Below are positions 41,837-50,959 of a DNA stretch of 64,000 bases, piece by piece (the first letter of the stretch is position 1; each line of letters begins with the position of its first letter). The notes beneath the pieces are model-generated. The model made no database searches. It was given only the letters and a program-made list of their open reading frames with translations, and had not been told where the DNA came from. Made by a program: the position numbers and the translations under genes. Origin of the DNA: Chania multitudinisentens RB-25 (GTDB taxonomy: Bacteria > Pseudomonadota > Gammaproteobacteria > Enterobacterales > Enterobacteriaceae); assembly GCF_000520015.2 (NCBI RefSeq), contig NZ_CP007044.2, forward strand, positions 3,906,001 through 3,970,000, read 5' to 3'.

Positions 41837-42373
41837 TCAAGCCTTGTTCAGCACCAGTTGGCCACTTCTATCCAGCGGGATCTGAATGCCAGGATCATAA
41901 TCCATGCGAATTTTACCCTGCTGAGTGCCTATCTGGTAGGTGACGTCATAACCCAGTAATTGCTGCGATTTATCGTAGACCGTGTGGCAACGCTGCTGGG
42001 TGCTGGTGGTCGTGTCGTTTTTCTGCATCACCCCCTGTACCTGATTGCCGGCATAACCTCCACCTAATGCTCCCACCACGGTAGCCACATCTCGGCCCCG
42101 GCCACCGCCTAACTGGTGACCGAGCACGCCACCAGCGACAGCGCCCAACACAGAACCCGCGATGCGGTTTTCATCCTGCACCGGTGCACGATGAGTTACC
42201 GTGACGTTACGGCATTCCTGACGTGGTGTTTTAATCGTTTTTTTAATCGGTGTTGCGGTAAGCACTTGCGCATATTGCGGAGCGGGAGTGAATACGTCCA
42301 AACTGGCCACGGCGGCAATTCCCAGAGCGGCAGCGATTCCAATCCCAATCCCGGCTAACATTGATTTGTTCAC
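41837..42373 (-). CDS. ycfJ: YcfJ, glycine-zipper envelope protein
   Basis: The start is a GTG at 42373 with AGGAGG upstream, giving 178 residues that begin MNKSMLAGIGIGIAAALG, as in E. coli YcfJ. A signal-like hydrophobic N-terminus, TPRQECRNVTVTHRAPVQDE, and a glycine-zipper 2TM segment (GSVLGAVAGGVLGHQLGGGR, then GALGGGYAGNQ) follow. It is an envelope protein of unknown activity, linked in E. coli to stress and biofilm. Confidence 0.93.
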   Translation of the reverse strand: MNKSMLAGIGIGIAAALGIAAVASLDVFTPAPQYAQVLTATPIKKTIKTPRQECRNVTVTHRAPVQDENRIAGSVLGAVAGGVLGHQLGGGRGRDVATVVGALGGGYAGNQVQGVMQKNDTTTSTQQRCHTVYDKSQQLLGYDVTYQIGTQQGKIRMDYDPGIQIPLDRSGQLVLNKA

Positions 42374-42732
42374 AGGAAATCCTCCTGAATGTGTTATCAC
42401 GCATTTTGTACCGGAAATCCATCGGCTTGGCACCACGCTGACTGTTCAGCCCCAATTTACGGCGTGCGTGACGCGCCGCCTGCATACCCGATAAAGTCTG
42501 CCCAATGAAATGATCCCCGACAATAAGACGACTTCTCTAAAAAGCCATAAATCATGCCAAACCGCATGTTTGGGATGATTCCTAACTCTTTGCCTGAGGT
42601 TTTGGCGATTTCATCTGTATTACTATCCCCTGGCAGCTTATTCCACGTTACAGCCGGGCGAATAATCAATAAAAAACCCACGTAGGCGAACCGACGTGGG
42701 TCATCATGGCTGTGATGTGAAAAATCAGGCTA
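42374..42732. other. Gap between ycfJ and ndh
   Basis: No gene is supported. A hairpin ACCCACGT / ACGTGGGT (about 42675-42701) with A-rich DNA on the left is probably the ndh terminator. Compared with E. coli, bhsA and comR, which lie near ycfJ there, are absent. Confidence 0.6.
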
Positions 42733-44037
42733 TCAGTGCATTTTCAAACGCGGGCGGATCACCCGGTTAATCCCACCCACCAGCATCATCAGGCCGGTTT
42801 TGGTATAGCCGTGCAGTGCCACCTGATGCATACGATACAGTGAAATGTACACCACACGCGCTACACGCCCTTCCACCATCATCGACCCGCGCATCAGGTT
42901 GCCCATCAGGCTGCCAACGGTGCTGAAACGGGAAAGTGACACCAGTGAGCCGTGATCCTTATACACATAAGGCTTTAAAGGCCGGCCAGCCATCAGCGCC
43001 AGAATATTGGTAAAGCAGCGTGACGCCATCTGGTGTGCGGATTGCGCACGCGGCGGCACAAAACCGCCCCCTTCACGCGGACAAGAAGCACAATCACCAA
43101 TCGCAAAAATGTTGGGATCGCGCGTTGTTTGCAGCGTAGGCTCTACCACCAACTGATTGATACGGTTGGTTTCCAGCCCGGCAATGTCTTTCATAAAGTC
43201 CGGGGCTTTGATCCCGGCCGCCCACACCATCAGGTCGGCATTGATAAACTCCCCCCCTTTGGTATTCAGGCCATTTTCATCCGCGCTGGTGACCATGGTG
43301 TTAGTCAGTACGCGTACCCCCAGCTTGGTGAGTTCTTGGTGAGCAGCGGCGGAAATGCGCGGTGGCAACGCAGGCAGGATCCGTTCACCGGCTTCAACCA
43401 GGGTGACTTTCAGCGCCTGATTGTCCAAGCCTTCAAAACCGTAGCTGTGTAATTGTTTGACCGCATTATGCAGTTCAGCAGACAGCTCAACACCGGTGGC
43501 TCCGCCACCTACGATGGCGATATTGACGCTTTCTTTGCTGCCTGGCTTAGCCGAAAACTTCAGGAACAGATTCAACATTTCATTATGGAAACGGTGTGCC
43601 TGATGTGGGTTATCCAGGAAAATACAGTTATCTCTCACCCCCGGAGTACCGAAATCATTCGAAGTGCTGCCGAGTGCCATCACCAGAATGTCGTAACGCA
43701 GTTCACGCTCAGGAACCAGCTCAATGCCATGCTCATCACAGATTTGTGTCAGTTGCAGCGTCTGTTTCTCACGGTCAATATTAACCAGTGAACCAAGCTG
43801 GAAGTTGAAGTGATGATTACGTGCATGAGCCAGATAGCTCAAAGCATCAACGCCGTCGTCCAAGGAGCCGGTTGCCACTTCATGCAGCAAAGGTTTCCAC
43901 AAATGGCTATGGTTACGATCCACCAGCGTGATCTCAGCCTTGTTTTTATGGCCCAATTTATGCCCTAGGCTGGTTGCCAGTTCCAAACCACCGGCGCCCC
44001 CCCCGACAATGACAATTTTTTTCTTTGGCGTTGTCAA
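42733..44037 (-). CDS. ndh: Type II NADH:quinone oxidoreductase
   Basis: Ndh is the non-proton-pumping NADH dehydrogenase of the aerobic respiratory chain, bound peripherally to the inner membrane. The 434 residues start at a TTG (44037; AGGGGG upstream), the same start codon as in E. coli. The FAD-binding Rossmann motif is IVIVGGGAGGLELATSLG, the NADH-binding one IAIVGGGATGVELSAEL, the FAD contact IFAIGDCAS, and the C-terminus is an amphipathic membrane anchor. An FNR site lies upstream. Confidence 0.97.
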   Translation of the reverse strand: MTTPKKKIVIVGGGAGGLELATSLGHKLGHKNKAEITLVDRNHSHLWKPLLHEVATGSLDDGVDALSYLAHARNHHFNFQLGSLVNIDREKQTLQLTQICDEHGIELVPERELRYDILVMALGSTSNDFGTPGVRDNCIFLDNPHQAHRFHNEMLNLFLKFSAKPGSKESVNIAIVGGGATGVELSAELHNAVKQLHSYGFEGLDNQALKVTLVEAGERILPALPPRISAAAHQELTKLGVRVLTNTMVTSADENGLNTKGGEFINADLMVWAAGIKAPDFMKDIAGLETNRINQLVVEPTLQTTRDPNIFAIGDCASCPREGGGFVPPRAQSAHQMASRCFTNILALMAGRPLKPYVYKDHGSLVSLSRFSTVGSLMGNLMRGSMMVEGRVARVVYISLYRMHQVALHGYTKTGLMMLVGGINRVIRPRLKMH

Positions 44038-44171
44038 AACGACCCCCTGAATGTGAACCTATTGTTACCTAAGAGTAAAGAATAATATCCTTAGAATACA
44101 TAGTGTTCTCGTAAGTTAATCCTGCTATCTAAAGCCAGAATAGCATGAGAGGTTATTTGGTCATACCAAAA

Positions 44172-44185
44172 TTGATGTACATCAA
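44172..44185 (-). promoter_or_regulatory. FNR-binding site upstream of ndh
   Basis: TTGATGTACATCAA is an exact match to TTGAT-N4-ATCAA, about 135 bases upstream of the ndh start. E. coli ndh is repressed by FNR without oxygen from such sites. The rest of the 331-base gap between ycfP and ndh shows no gene. Confidence 0.85.
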
Positions 44186-44368
44186 AGTTTTTTAGTTAAA
44201 GGCTGGACGAGAGGATTCTTTGGGGATTGTGATTCAAATAGTTAGCACTCGGTCACAATTTCATGTTTTACCGCTAGCCAACAAAACAAAAGTTGTATTG
44301 TACAAAAAGGCCACAATCATTGCCCTTCTTGAGCAACTATTGTGGCCTGCAATAACGTTATAAAAAGG

Positions 44369-44911
44369 TTACACGAGCGTCTTGAACGCCTTGATACGCT
44401 GCAAATGTGGCGAAATATTTTTAAATTTGTGCGTCTGTTGTTCATCCCAGATGATTTCATAGTACTTGTGCAGCAATTCGGCACTGCGCTGGTTGTCCAA
44501 CACCTCATCATGACGAGAAAGCACCACCAGGCACCGCTCACGGTTTTTCTCGCGGAAATCAGCAACACACTTGGTGGCGATATCACGATACTCTTCCGGC
44601 CGATCGATCCTGCCGTGCATATGTTCTTCCGGATAGAGATTCGGGTTGAAGATCACCTGGCGAATACCGCACAAGAAGCCGATACGTTCGGCCCAAAAAC
44701 CGCCTAACCCCACGCCACAGATCAGTGGACTTTTATCCCCTTCCTGCTGAACGGCTTTATCTACCTCTTTCAGCAAATGCTGCATATCATGGCGCGGATG
44801 CAGCGTGCTGTAGCTGATAAAACGGACATCAGGATCGATGAACTGTAACTGTAAAACCTTTTCATGATTGCCGGGACTGTTGGAATCGAAACCATGCAAA
44901 TAGATAATCAT
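44369..44911 (-). CDS. ycfP: YcfP, alpha/beta-hydrolase-like protein (UPF0227)
   Basis: The start is taken at the fifth codon of the longest frame (MIIYLHGFDSNSPGNHEKV, ATG at 44911), as in E. coli, giving 180 residues. HGFDSN forms the oxyanion-type loop and CGVGLGGFWAERIG the nucleophile-elbow position; Gly/Leu stands where Ser would be, so hydrolysis is doubtful. Function unknown. It lies in the conserved run nagZ-ycfP-ndh. Confidence 0.93.
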   Translation of the reverse strand: MIIYLHGFDSNSPGNHEKVLQLQFIDPDVRFISYSTLHPRHDMQHLLKEVDKAVQQEGDKSPLICGVGLGGFWAERIGFLCGIRQVIFNPNLYPEEHMHGRIDRPEEYRDIATKCVADFREKNRERCLVVLSRHDEVLDNQRSAELLHKYYEIIWDEQQTHKFKNISPHLQRIKAFKTLV

Positions 44912-44982
44912 CTGAGTCCTCACACAAACCGGGGCACACAGTAGCCCCCATCATGGACGCCATATTACAGCGCCCGAATCAT

Positions 44983-46014
44983 TCACCGTGCTGCACGCTG
45001 TTTATATTCTTCCCAGCGTTCGCTCAGCGCACTCAACTGCTTGTGCGCCTGCTGCCAGCGTTCGGAATCGCGCAGTTCCTGACGGGTGAACTGACCGCGA
45101 TGATATAACCGCTGCAATTTTTCTACTTTGACCGGGAACAGGTTATCCAGCACGCTCACCGCACCCGCACGGTTATTACAGACCAGAATCATATCGCAAC
45201 CGGCATCCAGTGACGCTTGACCACGCTCAGCATAGCTGCCCATGATCGCAGCCCCCGCCATCGACAGATCGTCAGAAAAAACAATGCCATCAAAGCCCAG
45301 TTCCTGACGCAGGATCTGTTTTAACCAATATGGCGAACCGCTGGCGGGGCGCGGATCGGCTTCAGTATAGATGACGTGGGCTGGCATTACGGCATCCAGC
45401 AAACCACGGCTGATTAACTCAGCAAATACCGCCATATCATGCTCGCGGATCTGTGCCAACGGGCGTGGATCACGTGGGGTTTCTTTATGCGAATCTGCCG
45501 TGACCGCTCCGTGACCAGGGAAATGCTTGCCGGTAGTCTTCATGCCAGCGCTGCGCATACCCTGAATAAAACGTTCGGCCATCGCCAACGCCTGCGCAGG
45601 CTCACAGTGGAAAGAACGTTCACCGATCGCCGCACTGACGTGGCCAATATCCAGCACGGGAGCAAAGCTGATATCAATATCCTGGGCAATCATCTCCGCG
45701 GCCATCAGCCAGCCAGCCTCCTCGGCCAGGCGCCCTCCTTCCTGCACATCATTGAGCGCCGCGAACGATTGCGCCGCCGGTAAACAGGTAAACCCTTCGC
45801 GGAAACGCTGCACGCGCCCCCCTTCCTGATCCACCGCGACTACCAGCCGTGTGTGGGATGCCGCACGAATCTGCCGCACCAGTTCACGCAGTTGCTCAGC
45901 ATCGTGGAAATTACGGGTAAACAAAATCAAGCCCCCCACCAGCGGGTGCTTTAAAATCTCACGATCTTCTGCGTCCAGCTCATAGCCGACGACATCTAAC
46001 ATTACTGGGCCCAC
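44983..46014 (-). CDS. nagZ: Beta-N-acetylhexosaminidase NagZ
   Basis: This cytosolic GH3 enzyme cuts GlcNAc from anhydro-muropeptides in cell-wall recycling; its product feeds the AmpR signal that controls AmpC in species that have it. The start is taken as the GTG at 46014 (reads MGPVMLDVVGYELD; GAGG upstream), giving 343 residues; a GTG two codons earlier is possible. KHFPGHG with the histidine acid/base of the GH3 NagZ subset and FSDDLSMAGAA with the nucleophile Asp are visible. Confidence 0.95.
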   Translation of the reverse strand: MGPVMLDVVGYELDAEDREILKHPLVGGLILFTRNFHDAEQLRELVRQIRAASHTRLVVAVDQEGGRVQRFREGFTCLPAAQSFAALNDVQEGGRLAEEAGWLMAAEMIAQDIDISFAPVLDIGHVSAAIGERSFHCEPAQALAMAERFIQGMRSAGMKTTGKHFPGHGAVTADSHKETPRDPRPLAQIREHDMAVFAELISRGLLDAVMPAHVIYTEADPRPASGSPYWLKQILRQELGFDGIVFSDDLSMAGAAIMGSYAERGQASLDAGCDMILVCNNRAGAVSVLDNLFPVKVEKLQRLYHRGQFTRQELRDSERWQQAHKQLSALSERWEEYKQRAAR

Positions 46015-46036
46015 GGCCACCTCGCTTCTTTATATT

Positions 46037-46054
46037 CGTCATACTTCAAGTTGC
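46037..46054. repeat. Short dispersed motif (half of the intergenic repeat family)
   Basis: CGTCATACTTCAAGTTGC lies in the nagZ-thiK gap and matches 47518-47535 (CGTCATACTTCACGTTGC) and the ends of the 20297-20438 repeat. It looks like the solo end of a repeat family in this genome. Confidence 0.5.
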
Positions 46055-46912
46055 CTGGGTATGGAAGGGTAAACAAAAACGCCGGTACAACGCATCCCCC
46101 CAGCGCAAAAACGCCCGATCGCCACTCTGTTGCCAGCGAACTTCAAACCACATCAGCATCAGGTAATCCACCCACGGTAACCAACGTTGCACCTGTGCCA
46201 ACAGTTGCGGTAGACCTGCATATCCCTGCCGTACATAGTGGCGCAAAAAACTTTGCTGTGCCGCAGGTGAAAATTGATTGGCGCGAAACAGCGCGGCCAA
46301 TTCCAGCGCAATATCGCCATCAGCGGCATACTCCCAGTCAATCAACCTGAGCCGCTGCCCTTGTACCAACAGATTGCCGGAATGAATATCCATGTGCAAT
46401 GGCGCCAACATTAACGGCTGCGGCGGTCTGTTTTGCATAAAAACCTGCTGCCAGCGCAGCCAGGTTGGGGTAAGCCGCCGCCGATCAAGTTGCTGCCAGT
46501 AGCGGGCAAACTGCCCTTGCAGATTCAGCCGATAACCGCTCAATGGTTGTTGATGCAACTGAACAATCAAGGCCGCCAGTTTCCCTGTTTCATTGAAAGC
46601 CAGGAAAACCGAGTCACTCACCTTATCGCCAGCAAGCCATTCCAAAATTAACCAGCCAGGCGTTTGCAGCAGAACCTGCGGCCCAATGCCTTGCCCAGCC
46701 TGTTTCAGCACACTCCCTTCACGGCAACGACTAACGCCCAGAGCATATTTATCCTTGGTCTGCTGGCGTGCCAGCAAGTGTATTCCGTCACCTTCGATCC
46801 GCCAGCTTTCACCAGTCAGCCCTTGCACCTGGCTGAAACGACAACCGGCGGTATTCACCGCCGGTAGCCCATGACTGAGTAATTGCCGCAGCTGCACTTC
46901 ACTGCTTGACAT
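46046..46912 (-). CDS. thiK: Thiamine kinase
   Basis: ThiK phosphorylates salvaged thiamine. The start is taken at the internal ATG at 46912 (MSSSEVQLRQLLSHGLP), which overlaps the end of lpoB by 14 bases; 288 residues. It is an aminoglycoside/choline-kinase fold with the catalytic loop HMDIHSGNLLV and the metal-binding LIDWEYAADGDIALELAALF. E. coli ThiK is about 274 residues. It belongs to the hinT-ycfL-lpoB-thiK-nagZ-ycfP run. Confidence 0.92.
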   Translation of the reverse strand: MSSSEVQLRQLLSHGLPAVNTAGCRFSQVQGLTGESWRIEGDGIHLLARQQTKDKYALGVSRCREGSVLKQAGQGIGPQVLLQTPGWLILEWLAGDKVSDSVFLAFNETGKLAALIVQLHQQPLSGYRLNLQGQFARYWQQLDRRRLTPTWLRWQQVFMQNRPPQPLMLAPLHMDIHSGNLLVQGQRLRLIDWEYAADGDIALELAALFRANQFSPAAQQSFLRHYVRQGYAGLPQLLAQVQRWLPWVDYLMLMWFEVRWQQSGDRAFLRWGDALYRRFCLPFHTQAT

Positions 46913-47477
46913 CACCGTTACCCGACCAGACGATTTCACCGGTTTGCACCAGCATCAGTTGCATGTCCAGGGTTGGAGATTTTACATCGCCGCTGACGTC
47001 GCTATACAACACATACTGCGCATTAACGATACGCGCCAGGCCAATGGCTTTGCTGCGTGATCCCAGGCTATCCTCCGCGGGCAGACCAAGCGTTTGCTTG
47101 GCACTGGCCAGTTGCGCTTCCGGTACAATAGCGAAGGTCTGATTGGCAGCTAGCGCCTGGTGCAGTGCCGCAGTGGCATTACCGATCTGCAATGAGCCAT
47201 TGGTGCTATTTTTCACGCTGTCTAACAGCAGCACGCTTCCCGGTGTCACACCTTCAGCTTGCAGCATGTTATTAACTAGCGGTTGCACGCTGCCCAACCA
47301 ATCAAGCTGCTGGAGTTTCGGTGGCTGCGGCACCGGCTCCAATGGCGGTGGTGGCGCTTCTGGCTCAGGTTGCGGAACCGGTTCAACGGTGACCGGCGGT
47401 TGTGGCGGCTCTGGCGGGCGCGATGGGCAGCCAGTCAACACTAACGCGGCCAACGCCACAAACAGATACTTTTTCAT
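46899..47477 (-). CDS. lpoB: Outer-membrane lipoprotein LpoB, activator of PBP1b
   Basis: The start is at MKKYLFVALAALVLTGC (ATG at 47477). The lipobox LTGC places the acylated cysteine near residue 17, followed by a long Pro/Glu linker (RPPEPPQPPVTVEPVPQPEP) that spans the periplasm, and a C-terminal globular domain (about 70-192) that stimulates MrcB. About 192 residues, near the E. coli length (213). It overlaps thiK. Confidence 0.95.
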   Translation of the reverse strand: MKKYLFVALAALVLTGCPSRPPEPPQPPVTVEPVPQPEPEAPPPPLEPVPQPPKLQQLDWLGSVQPLVNNMLQAEGVTPGSVLLLDSVKNSTNGSLQIGNATAALHQALAANQTFAIVPEAQLASAKQTLGLPAEDSLGSRSKAIGLARIVNAQYVLYSDVSGDVKSPTLDMQLMLVQTGEIVWSGNGDVKQ

Positions 47478-47517
47478 TATTCCTCTCAACGGAACCCAAA
47501 GCTTATTAGAAGATCCC

Positions 47518-47535
47518 CGTCATACTTCACGTTGC
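47518..47535. repeat. Short dispersed motif (second copy)
   Basis: CGTCATACTTCACGTTGC, in the gap between ycfL and lpoB, has one mismatch to 46037-46054 in the same orientation, 1.5 kb apart. Confidence 0.5.
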
Positions 47536-47563
47536 AGATAGATTGGTTGTCCTGCCACTTGAG

Positions 47564-47956
47564 TTATTCAGGGTACAGATACAAACGCACACGCTGAGCT
47601 TCAGGGTGATCATTCTCTGAATGAACCTGAATATCTGAATGTGCTGCAACAGTGACGCTACGTGGCTGTTCAACCGGCAGAATCTCAAGCCCCTGTTTGC
47701 CATACCAGTAGAAACGGTAATGCACCGTCACCGGCATGTTTTGAGTGTTACTCAGCACCGAAGTGGCCTGCATTCGCCCTGAAACCGTGATAAGCGACGG
47801 ATTATCCGCCAAAATACCTGCGTTCAGCAACGTTGCCTCCATCACTACCGCTTGCCGTTCATTAACCGCGATACCCTGTGGGCTACTGCACCCCAACAGC
47901 ATCACGGCTGGGAGCGCCAGCGCCATCAAACAACCTATGATATGGGGATAGCGCAT
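47564..47956 (-). CDS. ycfL: YcfL-family lipoprotein (DUF1425)
   Basis: The start is at MRYPHIIGCLMALALPAVML (ATG at 47956). The lipobox LLGC gives a lipid-modified cysteine near residue 23. The remaining 107 residues form a small beta domain (VSGRMQATSVLSNTQNMPVT, then YRFYWYGKQGLEI) as in DUF1425. It neighbours lpoB as in E. coli; function unknown, presumably envelope. Confidence 0.9.
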   Translation of the reverse strand: MRYPHIIGCLMALALPAVMLLGCSSPQGIAVNERQAVVMEATLLNAGILADNPSLITVSGRMQATSVLSNTQNMPVTVHYRFYWYGKQGLEILPVEQPRSVTVAAHSDIQVHSENDHPEAQRVRLYLYPE

Positions 47957-47968
47957 GGTCACCCTCAA

Positions 47969-48319
47969 TTAACGTGGTAACAGTGGGCCCAGTACGCGCC
48001 CACCAACGAGGTGCATATGAATATGATAGACCTCCTGCCCACCATGACGATTACAATTGACGATTAAACGGTAGCCATCTTCAGCAATACCTTCCTGCGC
48101 GGCAATTTTGGCGGCGACGGTGATCAAACGCCCCAACGCGGCTTCATGCTCAGCAGTGACGTCATTTACCGTTGGGATCAATACATTCGGTACGATCAAA
48201 ATATGGGTGGGTGCCTGTGGCGCAATATCACGAAACGCGGTGACCAGCTCATCCTGATAGACCACATCAGCAGGAATTTCACGGCGGATAATTTTACTGA
48301 AAATGGTTTCTTCGGCCAT
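47969..48319 (-). CDS. hinT: HIT-family purine nucleoside phosphoramidase HinT
   Basis: HinT hydrolyses AMP-lysine and other adenosine phosphoramidates. The start is the ATG at 48319 (MAEETIFSKIIRREIPADVV), with GGAG in the upstream CAAGGAGTTCGAG; 116 residues. The histidine triad VYHIHMHLVGG is intact, and IPADVVYQDELVTAFRDI is the conserved base-binding part. First gene of the hinT-to-ycfP operon. Confidence 0.96.
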   Translation of the reverse strand: MAEETIFSKIIRREIPADVVYQDELVTAFRDIAPQAPTHILIVPNVLIPTVNDVTAEHEAALGRLITVAAKIAAQEGIAEDGYRLIVNCNRHGGQEVYHIHMHLVGGRVLGPLLPR

Positions 48320-48738
48320 CTCGAACTCCTTGTGCAATATAAAAGACTCACGCAGTATGAGTGACAAATCCTACTGCTTTCAACCTCATTGCGCACTTCC
48401 CACGTTGAATGATAAAGCAGAATCGCCCTGGCATACGGTTATGGCGTGGTTTTCAGAGCATGTAGGCCGTCAATCATCCGCTTTCTTCTAGAGTAATGCC
48501 GTCATAAAGCAAATTATTTCCTGAGCAACAAATAAACATATTCAGAACAACATAGCTGCCCCTATTTACAATACATCGCCAGCGATGAACAAGAGAAGTC
48601 CTACAGTTAGAACATAGGGCTAACCGTGAATACCTGCCGCCAGCCGATTATTGGTTGAGCTGAAGGTATCCCTCCCTCAAAACCATACCTGTTACCGTCA
48701 TTGCACTCTGGCAATGAGCATGATTGGACGCTGATATC
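48320..48738. other. Gap upstream of hinT, no gene seen
   Basis: This 419-bp stretch between divergent genes presumably holds both promoters. In E. coli the hinT-ptsG interval holds fhuE, absent here. Nothing further is recognised. Confidence 0.5.
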
Positions 48739-49020
48739 ATGAAACTGAAAATCCTTATCAATGCAACGCTTCTCTCTTTGCCGTTAACGCTGTGGTGCGG
48801 CATCGTACAAGCCAATGATCAGGCCATTCCATGGGCCACCAACTCTGGCGATGTAGAGTCAAACCATATCGCCAAAGTGGGGGAAGATCTAAATGCCTCC
48901 CACCAACTGGTTACCAAAACCCAGGAAGGTGTCTGGGCCATGAACTCGGGCAGCATTTCTGAAGATGAAAAAGCGCTGACTGACAGCCATACTTCCATGC
49001 CGCAAAATACTCAACATTAA
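48739..49020 (+). CDS. Small secreted protein, unknown
   Basis: The start is set at the ATG at 48739 (MKLKILINATLLSLPLTLWC), which begins a clear signal peptide (cleavage near VQA, residue 25). The mature part of about 68 residues is hydrophilic, lacks cysteine, and is weakly repetitive (PWATNSGDVES and VWAMNSGSISE). It lies alone between hinT and ptsG. I do not recognise a family; it is probably restricted to the genus. Confidence 0.6.
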   Translation: MKLKILINATLLSLPLTLWCGIVQANDQAIPWATNSGDVESNHIAKVGEDLNASHQLVTKTQEGVWAMNSGSISEDEKALTDSHTSMPQNTQH

Positions 49021-49058
49021 GCGCTGGCTCGGCAGCCCAACCGTTGCCGGAACACCAT

Positions 49059-49083
49059 AAAAAAAGGGAGGCTTTTGCCTCCC
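49059..49083 (-). terminator. ptsG terminator
   Basis: GGGAGGC-TTTT-GCCTCCC (49066-49083) with a long A run on its left (T run on the minus strand) lies 21 bases after the ptsG stop. Confidence 0.9.
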
Positions 49084-49103
49084 CATCAGCTCCCCAGCCT
49101 GAA

Positions 49104-50537
49104 TCAATGGTTACGGATGTACTCATCCATATCCGTTTTCAGGTTATCAGACTTGGTACCAAAGATGGCCTGAACCCCTGAGCCTGCAACGACAACGCCC
49201 GCAGCCCCCAGTTTCTTCAGCCCTGCCTGATCAACTTTGGATACATCAGCCACGCTAACGCGCAAACGGGTGATGCAAGCATCCAGGTTGGTAATATTTC
49301 CTTTACCGCCAAAAGCCTGTACCAATGCTGCCGACATTTCAGTGCCCCCTTGTGCAACCTGATCGGCGGCTGAATCTTCACGCCCAGGCGTTTTCAGATC
49401 CAGTTTCGCAATCAGCACCCGGAAGATACTGTAATACACCAGCCCATAAATAATCCCGACAATAGGGAACAACCAGATTTTGCTGCTGTTACCGCTCAGT
49501 ACGATGAAATCGATCAGGCCATGCGAGAAACTGGTGCCGTTACGCATCCCCAGCAGAATACAGATTGGGAACGCCAAACCGGCCAGAATCGCATGGATCA
49601 CATACAGGATCGGTGCAACGAACATAAAGGAGAACTCGATTGGCTCGGTGATACCGGTCAAGAACGAGGTCAACGCAGCGGAGATCATGATACCGCCGAC
49701 TTTGGCACGGTTTTCTGGCTTGGCTGAGTGCCAGATGGCAATTGCCGCAGCAGGTAGGCCATACATTTTAAACAGGAAACCACCGGACAACATACCCGCG
49801 GTTGGATCACCCGCCATATAGCGTGGAATATCACCGTGGAACACCTGACCTGCCGCGTTGGTGAATTCACCAATCTGCATCTGGAATGGGACGTTCCAGA
49901 TGTGGTGTAGGCCAAACGGCACCAGAGCACGTTCAACAACGCCATAGATACCAAACGCCACTACCGGGTTCTGATAAGCAGCCCATTGTGAGAATGTCTG
50001 GATCGCGGTACCGATAGGTGGCCAGATGAAGGACAGGATCACACCCAGAATGATAGCCGCCAGACCAGAAATGATCGGCACAAAACGCTTACCGGCAAAG
50101 AAGCCCAGATATTCCGGCAACTGAATGCGGAAGAAGCGGTTGAACATATAGGCAGCGATAGCACCGGAGATAATTCCCCCAAGCACACCGGTATCCGCCA
50201 GGTGTTTGGCGGCAATCTCCTCGGCAGGCAGATGCAGAACCAGCGGAGCAACCACCGCCATGGTTTTTACCATGATGCCGTAAGCCACTACTGCTGCTAA
50301 AGCAGAAACGCCGTCGTTATTCGTGAAGCCTAAAGCCACCCCAATAGCAAAAATCAACGGCATATTAGCGAATACAGACCCGCCAGCTTCTGCCATCACG
50401 TGAGAGACTACCAATGGCAGCCAACTGAAATTGGCGGAACCGACGCCCAGCAGAATACCTGCAATAGGCAAGACGGATACCGGCAGCATCAGCGATTTAC
50501 CTACTTTTTGCAGGTTTGCAAATGCATTTTTAAACAT
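49104..50537 (-). CDS. ptsG: Glucose PTS permease EIICB(Glc)
   Basis: PtsG imports and phosphorylates glucose. The start is the ATG at 50537 (MFKNAFANLQKVGKSLMLPV), giving 477 residues as in E. coli; a longer frame upstream covers the leader. The IIC domain has about 10 membrane segments with the GITEPIEFSFMFVAP substrate loop. A linker leads to IIB with the phosphorylated cysteine in LDACITRLRVSV. The leader keeps the SgrS target. Confidence 0.97.
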   Translation of the reverse strand: MFKNAFANLQKVGKSLMLPVSVLPIAGILLGVGSANFSWLPLVVSHVMAEAGGSVFANMPLIFAIGVALGFTNNDGVSALAAVVAYGIMVKTMAVVAPLVLHLPAEEIAAKHLADTGVLGGIISGAIAAYMFNRFFRIQLPEYLGFFAGKRFVPIISGLAAIILGVILSFIWPPIGTAIQTFSQWAAYQNPVVAFGIYGVVERALVPFGLHHIWNVPFQMQIGEFTNAAGQVFHGDIPRYMAGDPTAGMLSGGFLFKMYGLPAAAIAIWHSAKPENRAKVGGIMISAALTSFLTGITEPIEFSFMFVAPILYVIHAILAGLAFPICILLGMRNGTSFSHGLIDFIVLSGNSSKIWLFPIVGIIYGLVYYSIFRVLIAKLDLKTPGREDSAADQVAQGGTEMSAALVQAFGGKGNITNLDACITRLRVSVADVSKVDQAGLKKLGAAGVVVAGSGVQAIFGTKSDNLKTDMDEYIRNH

Positions 50538-50561
50538 AATTAAGTGTGCTCCTGAGTAATG
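50538..50561 (-). promoter_or_regulatory. ptsG ribosome-binding region, likely SgrS sRNA target
   Basis: The minus strand reads ACTCAGGAGCACACTTAATT directly before the ATG. E. coli has ACTCAGGAGCACTCTCAATT at the same place, where SgrS pairs to block ptsG translation under sugar-phosphate stress. The match (18 of 20) suggests the control is kept. The rest of the 50538-50959 gap shows no gene. Confidence 0.7.
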
Positions 50562-50959
50562 GTGCTTTGCTACTTCTCGCGAATCTTCGCGTTGCAAGGG
50601 GGGAGAAAAACCCTGCAATTCGGGGTGTCTGAGCACCCCTTGAATTATTACGCAGAGTAAAATAAATACCCTGAATAATGTTTGACGGCAGTCACGTTTC
50701 AATGAATGAAGCCGTCGCCTTTTCTATAAACCGCCGTTTTTCCATAAAAATGATAGAAAATAAGCTAAACATCACCATGAAATGAGAAGGGATACTTCCC
50801 ATTTCAATCATTAATTACGAGCTTAAAAAGAATTATTTCTCATCAATCATTGCAGTTAACACTGCACGCCTCGGCTGGCAACAACCCAACCAAACGAGAC
50901 GTAATGGATACACAAACAGCGGCTCCTCTTTGCTTGAAATGCAAAAAGGATACCTAAGA

